Shown here: positions 1 to 9,260 of the stretch, piece after piece
How the letters are laid out: each line of letters starts with the position of its first letter
How positions within the stretch are numbered: the stretch's first letter is position 1
Made by a program: the position numbers and the translations under genes
The notes under the pieces: generated by a model
Seen by the model: the letters and a program-made list of their open reading frames with translations, nothing else
What the model was told of the DNA's origin: nothing
Databases searched by the model: none
Assembly: GCA_963817635.1 (NCBI GenBank)
Contig: CAWFPR010000003.1
Location: 144,476-208,475, forward strand
Direction of reading: 5' to 3'
Source of the DNA: CAWFPR01 sp963817635
GTDB taxonomy: Bacteria > Acidobacteriota > Vicinamibacteria > Vicinamibacterales > 2-12-FULL-66-21
Length of the DNA: 64,000 nt

Positions 1-1326
1 TGCGTCGAAGAAGTACGACGGGTTCCGGACGATGAACTGATCGATGGGGGCGCTGCTGGCGACGAGCACGGCCGCCGAGCGCGTGGTTCGCCGCCCCGCG
101 CGTCCGGCGCGCTGCCACGTGGCCGCAATGGTGCCCGGGTAGCCGGCCATCACCGAGACGTCGAGCGCGCCGATGTCGATGCCGAGCTCGAGTGCGTTGG
201 TGGACACGACCGCGCGGACCTGCCCTTCGCGGAGTCCGCGCTCGATCTCGCGACGGCGATTCGGCAGGTACCCGCCGCGGTACCCGCGGATGGCGTCGGC
301 CGATCCCGGCGGCCCCTGGAAGGCGTCTTTCAGGTAGGTCGTCAGGATCTCGACCGCGAGGCGGCTCTGCGCGAAGAGAATCAGCTGCTGGTTGTGGCGC
401 AGGAACTCGAGCGCGACGCGGCGCGCCTCGGCCAGGTACGACCGGCGAATCCCGAGCTGCGCGTTCACCACCGGCGGGTTCACGAAGAGGAAGAACTTCT
501 CGCCGCGCGGCGCGCCGTTCTTCTCGACGAGCTCGAACGGACGGCCCGTCAGGCCTTCGGCGAGATCTCGCGGGTTCGCAATCGTCGCCGATGAGCAGAT
601 GAACACCGGATCGGATCCGTAGTGCCGGCAGATACGCTGCAGCCGCCGCAGGATGTTCCCCAGGTGGCTGCCGAACACGCCGCGGTAGGCGTGCAGCTCG
701 TCGATGACGACGAACTTCAGGTTCTCGAACAGCTTTGCCCAGCGCGGATGGTGCGGCAGGATCCCCGCGTGCACCATGTCGGGATTGCTGAGCACGACGT
801 GCGCCTTGCCGCGGATCGCGCGGCGCGCATCCGATGGCGTATCGCCGTCGTAGGTGAAGACGCCTATCTGGGTGTCGGTATCGCCCGTCACCAGCTCCGA
901 CAGCGCGTGCAGCTCGGCAAGCTGATCCTGCGCGAGCGCTTTCGTGGGAAACAGGTAGAGCGCGCGCGTGGACGGATCCTTCAGGATGGCGTTCAACACG
1001 GGGGCGTTGTAGCAGAGCGTCTTCCCCGACGCCGTCGGCGTGATCGTGACGACGTTGCGGCCGGCAAGGACGTGCTCGAAGGCGTCCGCCTGGTGCGTGT
1101 AGAGCCGATCGATGCCCCGGGCGGAGAGCGCGGCGCGGAGCCTCGGGTCCGTCCCCTCCGGGTACGGCGCGAAGGCGGCCGGAATCGCGGGCATCCGGTG
1201 CGTGGCCGTCACGATCGGGTCCGCCTCGGGCCCGAGCGGCGCGCGCGAGGCGGTGAGCCGGTTCAGAACCTCCTGGAGTGAACGGTCCTTGTCGCCGGTC
1301 AGGACGGGGAGCGTCGGTGAATCCAT
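1..1326 (-). CDS. DEAD/DEAH-box helicase, MrfA/YprA type (5' part, runs off window)
   Basis: The 442 visible residues are the N-terminal portion of a superfamily 2 helicase; the gene continues past base 1. In order I see Walker A PTASGKT (about residue 85), DEAH-like VIDELHAYRG, motif III SSATI, and the motif V/VI stretch STNALELGIDIG followed by QRAGRAGRR. DELH in place of DEAH and this C-terminal core match the MrfA/YprA (Hrq1-like) family, DNA-repair helicases that usually end in a zinc-binding DUF1998 domain, which would lie outside the window. The start is the ATG at 1326 (MDSPTLPVL). The gene is divergent from the isomerase, leaving about 200 bp for both promoters. Confidence 0.9.
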   Translation of the reverse strand, partial: MDSPTLPVLTGDKDRSLQEVLNRLTASRAPLGPEADPIVTATHRMPAIPAAFAPYPEGTDPRLRAALSARGIDRLYTHQADAFEHVLAGRNVVTITPTASGKTLCYNAPVLNAILKDPSTRALYLFPTKALAQDQLAELHALSELVTGDTDTQIGVFTYDGDTPSDARRAIRGKAHVVLSNPDMVHAGILPHHPRWAKLFENLKFVVIDELHAYRGVFGSHLGNILRRLQRICRHYGSDPVFICSSATIANPRDLAEGLTGRPFELVEKNGAPRGEKFFLFVNPPVVNAQLGIRRSYLAEARRVALEFLRHNQQLILFAQSRLAVEILTTYLKDAFQGPPGSADAIRGYRGGYLPNRRREIERGLREGQVRAVVSTNALELGIDIGALDVSVMAGYPGTIAATWQRAGRAGRRTTRSAAVLVASSAPIDQFIVRNPSYFFDA

Positions 1327-1529
1327 TGGGAAGACGTTGAGGCCGCAGGGTTTCAGGTGGGACCGATGGTAGCAGAGCGTGCGACGGCGAACAAGTGGCG
1401 AAACCCTTCACGCCCCTGCACGCGAGTGCACCTCAGCAAGCAAGGTCACCTGCAACAGTCCAGGGATGATTGCGCGATCCTCATGCGATACGATGGTGCG
1501 TCTGTTCGACCGCCTACAAGGAGCTGTTG

Positions 1530-2141
1530 ATGCAACGCAGAACCGCACTCATGATACTGGGCGCCTGTGCGCTGGCACTGGTCGCCGCCGGCCCGGCCGC
1601 GGCACAGGACAAGCCGGCCGCGAAGATGGCACCCGGCACCTACGCGCACTTCGTCACGAATCAGGGAAATTTCACGGTCAAGCTGCTGACCGACAAGGCG
1701 CCGAAGACGGTGGCCAACTTCGTCGGCCTCGCGGAAGGCACCCTCGATCCGGCAACCGGTAAGCCCGGCAAGTCGAAGCCGTTCTATGACGGCCTCACGT
1801 TCCACCGCATCATCGACGGCTTCATGATCCAGGGAGGCGACCCGCTCGGCACCGGCACGGGCGGCCCCGGGTATCGTTTCGCCGACGAAATCGACAAGAG
1901 CCACAAGTTCGACAAGCCGGGCATCATGGCGATGGCCAATGCCGGGCCGAACACGAACGGCAGCCAGTTCTTCATCACCGTGGCAGCCTATCCGCAGCTG
2001 CCGACCAACTACACGATTTTCGGCGAAGTGGTCGACGGCCTGGACGTCGTCAAGAAGATCGGCAAGGTCTCGACCGATTCGCGCGACAAGCCGCTGCGGC
2101 CGGTCGTCATAAAGACGGTCGCGATCGAGCGCGTGCAGTAG
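1530..2141 (+). CDS. Secreted cyclophilin-type peptidyl-prolyl cis-trans isomerase
   Basis: This 203-residue cyclophilin catalyses proline isomerisation in exported proteins. The ATG at 1530 is chosen because AAGGAG sits at 1517-1522, 7 nt upstream, and because MQRRTALMILGACALALV followed by AAAQ is a normal signal peptide; a longer upstream reading frame lacks a ribosome site. The core motifs FHRIIDGFMIQGGDP and NTNGSQFFIT carry the catalytic arginine and substrate-binding residues. A GATACGAT element near 1486 could be its -10 box. It converges on the glycosyltransferase gene across a short inverted repeat. Family assignment is secure; the client proteins are unknown. Confidence 0.93.
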   Translation: MQRRTALMILGACALALVAAGPAAAQDKPAAKMAPGTYAHFVTNQGNFTVKLLTDKAPKTVANFVGLAEGTLDPATGKPGKSKPFYDGLTFHRIIDGFMIQGGDPLGTGTGGPGYRFADEIDKSHKFDKPGIMAMANAGPNTNGSQFFITVAAYPQLPTNYTIFGEVVDGLDVVKKIGKVSTDSRDKPLRPVVIKTVAIERVQ

Positions 2142-2149
2142 GGGCTTGG

Positions 2150-2213
2150 GGCTTCTGGCTTAAGGCTTGGGGCTGGCTTGGGGGCTCAAGCCTCGAGACT
2201 GAAGCCAGAAGCC
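2150..2213. repeat. 12-bp inverted repeat between convergent genes
   Basis: GGCTTCTGGCTT at 2150-2161 is perfectly complementary to AAGCCAGAAGCC at 2202-2213. The loop is full of imperfect GGCTTGGGG units. The right arm lies inside the last codons of the glycosyltransferase gene (ending SGFSLEA). It could terminate transcription for both convergent genes, but no T-tract follows, so it may equally be a genomic interspersed repeat. Confidence 0.5.
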
Positions 2214-3466
2214 TCGATCGCGTCGCAGGCCGTTTCGGTGCCGCGCTCCGCTCGGATCGCGGCGCCGACGACGGCGGCGCGGGTCGCGTAGGCGGGATCT
2301 GAGAGCAGGACGGACAGTTCGCGCTCGAGGAGCTCGGCGTTGTAACGGTGCCTCGGGATCGTCCGCCCCACGCCAAGCGCCACACATCGACGCGCATTGT
2401 CAGGCTGGTCCTGCCCGTACGGTACGACCAGCGTCGGGCGCCCCGCCCGCAACGCCTGTGCGGTTGTCCCGACGCCTCCCTGGTGAATGGTGACGCTCGC
2501 GCGCGGCATGACGAGGCTGTGCGGTGCGTAGTCGAACACGCCGACCGACGGCGGCGCCATCTCGCGCAGCCGGAGCGCTGATTCCCCCGCCAGCAGCAAC
2601 GCGCGTCGTTGCAACTTCGTCGCGACGGCAATCGCCGTGTCGTAGAAATCTTCGGCGATCCACACCGCTGACGATCCGAGCGTGAAAACGAGAGGGGGCT
2701 CCCCCGCCTGGAGGAACCGCAGCAGCTCCGGATCCGGAGCGACGGCGGCGGCCGCATCGTAGAACGCGAAACCGGTGACGACCGTCTGCGGCGGGTAGTC
2801 GGGCTGCTTCTGCGCGAAGACGCTGGAGAAGAGCGCGAGCACGCGCGAGGGCGAATGCTGTCCCTCAATCAGCGGGTGCTCACCGCGCGGCATGCCCAGG
2901 TCCGCGCGCAACCGGTAGACCGGTTTCACCCAGGGATTCATCGCGAGCCGGGCGAGCGCGAGCATCGCCCGCGCGATCGACGGGTGCATCGCCGCCAGGC
3001 GCCGGAGCGCCGGCGCCTGCGGCGGCGTGGGCGGATCGCACGCGGACAGGAACGCCATCGGCAGCAGCATGCACGAGACCCACGCGATCCCCGTCTGCTC
3101 GGCAACGATCGGTGCGGTCAGGGGAATCTGGTGCGAAACGAGCAGGTCGGCCCCTTCGACTGCGGCGCGCGTGTCCTCATACGTCTCACGCATACACGGC
3201 GCGAAGACTTCCTTGAAAAGATACTCGGGCCCGCCGCGGTTATCCAGGACTCGACGAACGAGCTCGCGCGCCTCGGCATCGTCAACCGGCACGTCGGGGC
3301 GGATCGGCGCGAACTCGAGACCGGCGCGTTCGACGTTGTCCCGCCACGCGGCGAGCGTCGCAACCCGGACGCGATGACCTCGCCGCTTCAGCTCGACGCC
3401 GAGGGCGAGGTAGGGATGGAGGTCCCCGAGGGAGCCCCAGGTCGTGAAGACGATGGTCCGGCTCAA
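2186..3466 (-). CDS. GT1-family glycosyltransferase (UDP-glycosyl/macrolide-transferase-like)
   Basis: The product has 426 residues and GT-B architecture. The N-terminal FTTWGSLGDLHPYLALG is the acceptor-domain start of MGT/UGT-type enzymes. The C-terminal HQGGVGTTAQALRAGRPTLV followed by VPYGQDQPDNARR is the nucleotide-sugar binding signature with its D-Q pair. The start is a TTG at 3466, four bases after the hypE stop, with no better ATG nearby, so it is probably translated with the hyp operon. Known relatives glycosylate lipids, sterols or polyketides; the acceptor here cannot be inferred. There is no transmembrane segment, so it is probably cytoplasmic. Its position behind hydrogenase maturation genes is unusual. 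Confidence 0.88.
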   Translation of the reverse strand: MSRTIVFTTWGSLGDLHPYLALGVELKRRGHRVRVATLAAWRDNVERAGLEFAPIRPDVPVDDAEARELVRRVLDNRGGPEYLFKEVFAPCMRETYEDTRAAVEGADLLVSHQIPLTAPIVAEQTGIAWVSCMLLPMAFLSACDPPTPPQAPALRRLAAMHPSIARAMLALARLAMNPWVKPVYRLRADLGMPRGEHPLIEGQHSPSRVLALFSSVFAQKQPDYPPQTVVTGFAFYDAAAAVAPDPELLRFLQAGEPPLVFTLGSSAVWIAEDFYDTAIAVATKLQRRALLLAGESALRLREMAPPSVGVFDYAPHSLVMPRASVTIHQGGVGTTAQALRAGRPTLVVPYGQDQPDNARRCVALGVGRTIPRHRYNAELLERELSVLLSDPAYATRAAVVGAAIRAERGTETACDAIEASGFSLEA

Positions 3467-3470
3467 GGGT

Positions 3471-4535
3471 TCAGCAGATCCTCGGCAGTTGCTCGCCGCT
3501 CAGCATGTCGACGATTCGCGTGGCCCCGATCCGGCTGCGGAGCGTGACCAGCCCGGCGGGTGCGGCATCGACCGAACCGATGATGCAGGCGCCGGCGCTC
3601 ACGCCGTGGCGTCGCAGGATGTCGATCGCGCGGCCGGCGTCGGCCCCCTTGACGAATGCCACGAAGCGTCCCTCGTTCGCCACGTACATCGGATCGAAGC
3701 CCAGAATCTCACAGGCGCCGCGCACATCTTCACGGACGGAGATGTCGGTCTCGCGCACGTGCAGGTGCAGGCCGGACGCTTCCGCGATCTCCACGAGCGC
3801 GCTGGCAAGGCCGCCGCGCGTGAGATCGCGCAGGCAGTGCACCTCGACCCCGTCCGCGATCAGCTCGAGTACCGGCGAGGCGAGCGGTGCGCAGTCGCTC
3901 TCGATGCGCGATTCGAACTCGAGCCCCTCGCGCACGGCCATGATCGCCATGCCGTGCCGCCCGATGTCGCCGGAGATCAGCACGGCGTCACCGGCCTGGA
4001 CGGACGATGGCGCGATGACCCGGTCGTGCTCGACAACGCCGATACCGGCGGTGTTGACGTAGAGACCGTCGCCCTTGCCGCGGTCCACGACCTTGGTGTC
4101 GCCGGTCACGAGCGCGACACCCGCCGCGTCGGCCGCGGTCTTCATCGAGGAGACGACCCGCCACAGCGTCTCCATCGCCAGACCCTCTTCGAGGATGAAC
4201 CCGGCGCTCAGATACAACGGCCGCGCGCCGCACATCGCCAGGTCGTTGACGGTGCCGTTCACGGCGAGCGCACCGATGTCGCCGCCGGGAAAGAACAGCG
4301 GCCGGACGACGTAGGAGTCGGTCGTGAAGGCGAGCTGCGCACCCCCTGCTCCGACGCGCGCCCCGTCGTGACGTGCGCCGAGCGCCGGGTTCGCAAACGC
4401 CGGCATGAACATCCGTTCGATCAGCTGGTGCGTGAGCTGCCCGCCGCCCCCGTGCGCCATCATGATCTGCGGGTACTGGCTGATGGGGATCGGACAGACC
4501 GGCCCGAGCACGATCGGCTTCGAATCGTCGGACAT
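3471..4535 (-). CDS. hypE: Hydrogenase maturation protein HypE (carbamoyl dehydratase)
   Basis: HypE takes the carbamoyl group from HypF onto its C-terminal cysteine and dehydrates it to thiocyanate, the source of the cyanide ligands of the [NiFe] centre. The protein has 354 residues, the usual length, and ends in PRIC with the required terminal cysteine. The N-terminal half holds the PurM/AIR-synthetase-like ATP-binding fold (GGGGQLTHQLIE, GDIGALAVNGTVNDLAMCGA). The start is the ATG at 4535, preceded by AGAGG and 12 nt after the hypD stop. It is the last hyp gene of the A-B-F-C-D-E operon. Confidence 0.97.
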   Translation of the reverse strand: MSDDSKPIVLGPVCPIPISQYPQIMMAHGGGGQLTHQLIERMFMPAFANPALGARHDGARVGAGGAQLAFTTDSYVVRPLFFPGGDIGALAVNGTVNDLAMCGARPLYLSAGFILEEGLAMETLWRVVSSMKTAADAAGVALVTGDTKVVDRGKGDGLYVNTAGIGVVEHDRVIAPSSVQAGDAVLISGDIGRHGMAIMAVREGLEFESRIESDCAPLASPVLELIADGVEVHCLRDLTRGGLASALVEIAEASGLHLHVRETDISVREDVRGACEILGFDPMYVANEGRFVAFVKGADAGRAIDILRRHGVSAGACIIGSVDAAPAGLVTLRSRIGATRIVDMLSGEQLPRIC

Positions 4536-4547
4536 GAAGACCTCTGC

Positions 4548-5636
4548 CTACTGCCTCCGCCGATACCGGTAGTACGCCGCGCACGCGCCTTCGGACGACA
4601 CCATCGTGGCGCCGAGCGGCTGCTCCGGCGTGCACCGGGTACCGAACGCGGTGCATTCGTTCGGCTTCTTCAGCCCCTGCAGGACGAGGCCGCTGATGCA
4701 CTCGGCCGGCTCGTCGATGACGCGATCGGCGACGTCGAACTTCACTTCCGCGTCGAACGCGCGGTACCGCTCTCGCAGCCCGAGGCCGCTCCGCGGGATC
4801 TCGCCGATGCCGCGCCACTTGCGCGGCACGACCTCGAACACCTCGCGCACGGTCTCCTGCGCCGGCACGTTGCCCTCGCGACGAACGGCACGCGCGTACT
4901 GGTTCTCGACCTCCGCGCGTCCCTCCTCGAGCTGCTTCACGCACATGTAGACGCCCTGGAGCAGATCGAGCGGCTCGAAGCCGGTCACGACGATCGGGAC
5001 GCGGTATTTCGCGGCGAGCGGCTCGTACTCGGTGAAGCCCATGATGGTGCACACGTGGCCGGCGGCCAGGAAGCCCTGCACGAGGTTCGTGCTCGACGAC
5101 AGGATGGCTTCCATCGCGGGAGGCACGAGCACGTGCGAGACGAGGATGGAGAAGTTGCCGATGCGCTGCCTGGCGGCCTGATACACGGCCATCGCGTTGG
5201 CCGGCGCCGTCGTCTCGAAACCGACGGCGAAGAACACCACCTCGCGATCGGGCATCTCGCGCGCCAGTTTCAGCGCGTCGAGCGGCGAGTACACGATCCG
5301 CACGTCGCCGCCGGAAGCCTTCACCGACAGCAGATCCCTCGACCGGCCCGGCACACGCAGCATGTCGCCGAACGAACAGAACGTCACGTTGGGCCGCGAC
5401 GCAATCTCGATGGCCTTCTCGATCAACTCGAGCGGCGTGACGCACACCGGGCAGCCCGGCCCGTGCACCAGCCTCACCTGTGACGGCAGCAGCTCGTCCA
5501 CGCCGAACTTGACGATGGCATGGGTCTGGCCGCCGCACACTTCCATCAGCGTCCATGGGCGGGTGGTGATGCGATGGAGCGCGGCCGAGTATGCCTGCGC
5601 CGCATCCGGATCGCGGTATTCGTCGATGAACTTCAC
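4548..5636 (-). CDS. hypD: Hydrogenase maturation protein HypD
   Basis: HypD is the iron-sulfur scaffold that, with HypC, assembles Fe(CN)2CO before transfer to the large subunit. The protein has 362 residues. Visible signatures are MEVCGGQTHA (Cys34), HGPGCPVCVTP (Cys62 and Cys65, the redox-active pair) and C-terminal cysteines around CISGLVLQG and ECTAFGTRC that hold the [4Fe-4S] cluster. Its ATG overlaps the hypC stop (ATGA), so translation is coupled to its partner HypC. It looks intact. Confidence 0.97.
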   Translation of the reverse strand: MKFIDEYRDPDAAQAYSAALHRITTRPWTLMEVCGGQTHAIVKFGVDELLPSQVRLVHGPGCPVCVTPLELIEKAIEIASRPNVTFCSFGDMLRVPGRSRDLLSVKASGGDVRIVYSPLDALKLAREMPDREVVFFAVGFETTAPANAMAVYQAARQRIGNFSILVSHVLVPPAMEAILSSSTNLVQGFLAAGHVCTIMGFTEYEPLAAKYRVPIVVTGFEPLDLLQGVYMCVKQLEEGRAEVENQYARAVRREGNVPAQETVREVFEVVPRKWRGIGEIPRSGLGLRERYRAFDAEVKFDVADRVIDEPAECISGLVLQGLKKPNECTAFGTRCTPEQPLGATMVSSEGACAAYYRYRRRQ

Positions 5637-5890
5637 GACGATCCGTCTTCCTCGAGTTCGGCGAGCTCCCCCATCTCCTTCAGGTACTGGAAGACGAGGC
5701 GCGCGTCCTCTTCGTCGACGATCGAGATGGCGAATCCGACGTGCACGAGCACGTAGTCCCCGACCTTCGCCTCGGGCACATACGCGAGGTTGATGAGCTT
5801 CACGGCGCCGGAGAAGTCCACCCTGCCGGCGCGGAGCAGCGGATCATCTCCCTCGATGCTGACGATACGGCCGGGCACCGCGAGGCACAT
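5633..5890 (-). CDS. hypC: Hydrogenase maturation chaperone HypC
   Basis: This 85-residue OB-fold chaperone shuttles the Fe(CN)2CO unit between HypD and the hydrogenase large subunit. The ATG at 5890 is chosen over a TTG six bases upstream because HypC must expose Cys2 after methionine removal (MCLAVPGRI) and because GGGAGG sits at the right distance. The conserved histidine is in VLVHVGFAI (His50). The 3' end overlaps hypD by four bases, and hypF ends 15 nt upstream. Confidence 0.95.
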   Translation of the reverse strand: MCLAVPGRIVSIEGDDPLLRAGRVDFSGAVKLINLAYVPEAKVGDYVLVHVGFAISIVDEEDARLVFQYLKEMGELAELEEDGSS

Positions 5891-5905
5891 GGACAACCTC
5901 CCTTT

Positions 5906-8206
5906 TCAGGACTGCTGGGCTCTGACGGACGCGGCAATCTGGCCCAGGGAAATGCCACCGTCGTTGGGCGGCACCCGCTGGTGCCAGTAGGGCCGCAACC
6001 CGGCGGCGCGCAGCCCCTCGACCGCGAGCTCGAGGAGACGCCGGTTCTGGAAGCAGCCTCCCGTGAGCACGACCTTCGGTTCTCCCACACGGATCGCCAC
6101 CTGGACGATGACCCGTGCGAGCGACGCGTGCAGCCGCGCCGAGACTACACCAGCCGGCACCCCGGAGAGAACGTCCGCGACGACCGCCTCGATCGCCGGC
6201 TGCCAGTCGACGACTGTCGCCGGCGCCCGCCAGGGAGACATAGCAAAACGGCCGCCCTCCGACGTCAGCAGGAACGGATAGGGATCCACCGCCCCTTTTT
6301 CGGCAATGGCCTCCAGATCCATGGCCGCCTGCCCCTCGAAGCTGCTCGCGTGCCGGAGACCCGTCAGCGACGCGACGGCGTCGAACAGGCGGCCCGCACT
6401 CGTCGTGAGCGGCGAGTTCACCCCCCGCTCGAGCGCCTGCACGAGCAGCCCCCGCGTCGCGGGATCGAATGCCGCGACGGACGGAATCTCCGCGCGATCC
6501 GCCACGGCCCTGCCGAGCAACGCGTGGAGCAGGCCGAACGCCGCGCGGCGGGGCTCGCGGACGGCGGCGTCGCCGCCCGGCAGCCTGAACGGCCGCAGCG
6601 TGGCCACGCGTTCGAACCCTTCGCTGTCGGTCACCAGGAACTCGCCGCCCCAGACCGTGCCGTCCTCGCCGTACCCGGTGCCGTCCCAGGCCACGCCGAG
6701 GACGCGGCCGTCCAGGTCGTTGTCCGCCATGCAGGACGCGACGTGTGCGTAGTGGTGCTGGATTTCGTCCACCGGCAGGCCCAGCCGTCTCGCGTACCTG
6801 CTCGACAGGTAGTCCGGATGGAGGTCGGCCACGACCCGCTCTGGAACGATCCCGTAGAGCGTGCGGAAGCTGTCGATCACCTGCTCGAAGGCGGCGAACG
6901 ACTCGCGGGTCTCCAGGTCTCCGATGTGCTGGCTGATGAACACGTTCGATCCCGCCGTGACGGCGACCGTGTTCTTCAGGTGCGCGCCGACGGCCAGCAG
7001 CGGCGGCAGAGGATGACGAAGCGGAATCGGCAGCGGCGCGTAGCCGCGCGCGCGCCGGAGCACGAGCTCGCGATCGAGGATCACCCGCACGATCGAGTCG
7101 TCCACGTGCCGGACGATCGGACGGTCGTGCACGAGGAACAGATCCGCGATGTCCGCGAGGCGCTCCAGCGCGTCGCGTTCGTCCGTGCAGATCGGCTCGT
7201 CCGACAGGTTGCCGCTCGTCGCCACGACGGGCACGCCCACGGCGCGCAGGATCAGATGGTGAAGCGGCGTATACGGCAGCATCACGCCCAGCGCCGGGTT
7301 GTTGGGGGCCACCGATGCGGCAACGGCCGCGGTCGAACCGTCCCGGCGCTCCAGCAGCACGATGGGACATTCCGGCGACGTGAGCACGCGCCGCTCGACG
7401 CTCGAGACGACGACCACGCGCTCGGCGTCAGCGAGCGATGGACACATCACGGCGAACGGTTTCTCCTCGCGATGCTTCAACGTCCGCAGCCGCCGCACCG
7501 CCCCATCGTCATCAGCCCGGACGACGAGGTGGAACCCGCCGAGCCCCTTCACGGCAACGATCAGCCCGTCGCGAATCGCGGCGGCCGCCTCGGCCAGGGC
7601 CGCGCCGGTGACTGCGATCACCACACCGCCCGCGTCGAGGAGTGCCAGTCGTGGCCCGCACGCAGGGCACGCGTTGGGCTGCGCGTGGAACCGCCGATCC
7701 ATCGGGTCGTCGTATTCGCGCTGGCAGGCCTCGCACATCACGAAGCTCTTCATCGACGTGCCCAGCCGGTCGTACGGCAACGACTCGATGATGGTGAAGC
7801 GCGGGCCGCAGTTGGTGCAGTTGGTGAAGGGGTACTCGAAGCGGCGATCGGACGGATCGAGCACCTCGCGCAGGCAGTCGTCGCAGGTCGCGATGTCGGG
7901 CAGCACGAGCGCGACGAGTTCCCCGCCGGCGGCGCTTTCGCGAATCTCAAACCCTTCGCAACCGCAGGGATCGAGCCACGACGGTTCGAGCCCCTGAATG
8001 ACCGCGCGCGGCGGGCGTTCCGCGAGCAGCCGTCCGAGGAAGCGCTCGAGATCCGCCCGCTCCCCTTCCGCCTCGATGAACACGCCCTGCGGCGAGTTGC
8101 GCACCCATCCGTCGAGGCGCATCCCGACCGCCAGGCGATACACGAAGGGACGGAATCCGACGCCCTGCACGGCGCCGGTGACGATCACGCGGAGACGTTC
8201 ACGCAC
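5906..8206 (-). CDS. hypF: Carbamoyltransferase HypF
   Basis: HypF converts carbamoyl phosphate and ATP to a carbamoyl-adenylate and loads it on HypE. Domains in order: N-terminal acylphosphatase (VTGAVQGVGFRPFVYRLA), two zinc motifs (CDDCLREV with CTNCGPRF, then CEACQREY with CPACGPRL), a YrdC-like nucleotide domain (GGFHLVVRADD, RHREEKPFAVM-like region) and a Kae1-like C-terminal domain (HHYAHVASCMADND). I place the start at GTG 8206, giving about 766 residues and an 8-nt overlap with hypB; an ATG at 8260 would overlap hypB by 62 nt and add a non-conserved tail. It is intact, with no frame breaks over 2.3 kb. Confidence 0.95.
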   Translation of the reverse strand: MRERLRVIVTGAVQGVGFRPFVYRLAVGMRLDGWVRNSPQGVFIEAEGERADLERFLGRLLAERPPRAVIQGLEPSWLDPCGCEGFEIRESAAGGELVALVLPDIATCDDCLREVLDPSDRRFEYPFTNCTNCGPRFTIIESLPYDRLGTSMKSFVMCEACQREYDDPMDRRFHAQPNACPACGPRLALLDAGGVVIAVTGAALAEAAAAIRDGLIVAVKGLGGFHLVVRADDDGAVRRLRTLKHREEKPFAVMCPSLADAERVVVVSSVERRVLTSPECPIVLLERRDGSTAAVAASVAPNNPALGVMLPYTPLHHLILRAVGVPVVATSGNLSDEPICTDERDALERLADIADLFLVHDRPIVRHVDDSIVRVILDRELVLRRARGYAPLPIPLRHPLPPLLAVGAHLKNTVAVTAGSNVFISQHIGDLETRESFAAFEQVIDSFRTLYGIVPERVVADLHPDYLSSRYARRLGLPVDEIQHHYAHVASCMADNDLDGRVLGVAWDGTGYGEDGTVWGGEFLVTDSEGFERVATLRPFRLPGGDAAVREPRRAAFGLLHALLGRAVADRAEIPSVAAFDPATRGLLVQALERGVNSPLTTSAGRLFDAVASLTGLRHASSFEGQAAMDLEAIAEKGAVDPYPFLLTSEGGRFAMSPWRAPATVVDWQPAIEAVVADVLSGVPAGVVSARLHASLARVIVQVAIRVGEPKVVLTGGCFQNRRLLELAVEGLRAAGLRPYWHQRVPPNDGGISLGQIAASVRAQQS

Positions 8207-8858
8207 GGGCCGCCGCGACCTGTCGTCGCAGCCACTCGCACCACTGCGGGATGCCTTCACCGGTGGTGGCGGACGTCCGGAAGATCGTCAGCACGGGGTT
8301 GATGTCGAGCGCGTGCTTCTCGATCGTCTCGACCTTCGCGTTCACGTAGGGCAGCAGGTCGATCTTGTTGACGACGAGCACCGAGGCGCGCCGGAACATG
8401 GCGGGATACTTGAGCGGCTTGTCGTCCCCCTCGGTCGTGCTCAGCACGACGACCTTCACCGCCTCGCCGAGATCGTAGTTCGCGGGGCACACGAGATTGC
8501 CGACGTTCTCGACGACGAGCAGGTCGAGCGCGCCGAGATCCAGGCTGTCGAGCGCGTCGCGGACCAGCCGCGCCTCCAGGTGGCAGCCGCCGTTGGTCAC
8601 GATCTGCACGGCCGGGACGCCGTAGCGCGCGACGCGCTGCGCATCGAAATCGGTCTGCACGTCCCCTTCGACGACCCCGATGCGCATCTCGCCGCGCAGC
8701 GTCTCGATGGTCCGCTCGAGCAGCGTCGTCTTTCCCGCGCCCGGCGAGCTGACGATGTTGAACACGAACAGCCTGCGGTCGCGGAAGCGCGCGCGATTCG
8801 CCTCGGCGATCTCGTCGTTCTTCTCGAGGACCTTCCGCTCGATGGTGATGATGCTCAT
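8199..8858 (-). CDS. hypB: Nickel-inserting GTPase HypB
   Basis: HypB is the SIMIBI-class GTPase that, with HypA, drives nickel insertion into the hydrogenase large subunit. The product has 219 residues with P-loop SSPGAGKTT (37-45), EGDVQTDFDAQR, metal-site NGGCHLEAR (Cys91-His92) and NKIDLLPYV for guanine recognition. It lacks the N-terminal CxxCGC motif and the histidine-rich nickel-storage tract found in some HypBs, so it should serve delivery rather than storage. The ATG overlaps the hypA stop (ATGA). Confidence 0.96.
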   Translation of the reverse strand: MSIITIERKVLEKNDEIAEANRARFRDRRLFVFNIVSSPGAGKTTLLERTIETLRGEMRIGVVEGDVQTDFDAQRVARYGVPAVQIVTNGGCHLEARLVRDALDSLDLGALDLLVVENVGNLVCPANYDLGEAVKVVVLSTTEGDDKPLKYPAMFRRASVLVVNKIDLLPYVNAKVETIEKHALDINPVLTIFRTSATTGEGIPQWCEWLRRQVAAARA

Positions 8859-9217
8859 GTGGTTTCAGGCTCGGCGTCGGCGAGTTCGACGGAGGTGACC
8901 TGCAGTTCGTCGCCGGACACCAGTCGTATGCGGGACGCGCCGCAGTGCGGGCAGCGAAACACCAGCCCGTCGATGTCGAACTCGCGCGTGCAATCGCCGC
9001 ACGTCGCGCGCGTCGGGACGCGCTCGATCGACAGCGTCGCGCCGCCGTATACCGTCCCCGCGACGATCGCGCTGAAACAGAAGTCGAGCGAGTCCGCCAC
9101 GACGCCCGACAGCGTGCCGAGCCGCACGGTGACGGCGCGCACGTACGGCGCCTGGTCCTGCGGCACGTGCTGCCGGACCAGCTCGAGAATGCCTTGCGCG
9201 ACGCCCAGCTCGTGCAT
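8855..9217 (-). CDS. hypA: Nickel metallochaperone HypA
   Basis: HypA (120 residues) binds nickel through its N-terminal Met-His (MHELG) and carries a structural zinc in the Cys73/Cys76 (CGDC) and Cys89/Cys92 (CPHC) pairs. It hands nickel to the large subunit together with HypB. It is the first gene of the hyp operon. About 220 bp separate it from the unrelated membrane-protein gene upstream, so a promoter should lie at 9218-9435. Confidence 0.95.
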   Translation of the reverse strand: MHELGVAQGILELVRQHVPQDQAPYVRAVTVRLGTLSGVVADSLDFCFSAIVAGTVYGGATLSIERVPTRATCGDCTREFDIDGLVFRCPHCGASRIRLVSGDELQVTSVELADAEPETT

Positions 9218-9260
9218 GTGGACGGGGGATCCTGGCTAGTGGCGACCCCGCGCGGTCGTG

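Noticed and set aside
3444..5483. Very long plus-strand open frame opposite hypE and hypD
   Set aside because: It is the antisense of two intact, motif-complete hyp genes; its composition is that of a reverse-strand shadow in G+C-rich DNA.
5741..8302. 853-codon plus-strand open frame opposite hypF
   Set aside because: Antisense shadow of hypF; no domain, no ribosome site, arginine/histidine-rich composition.
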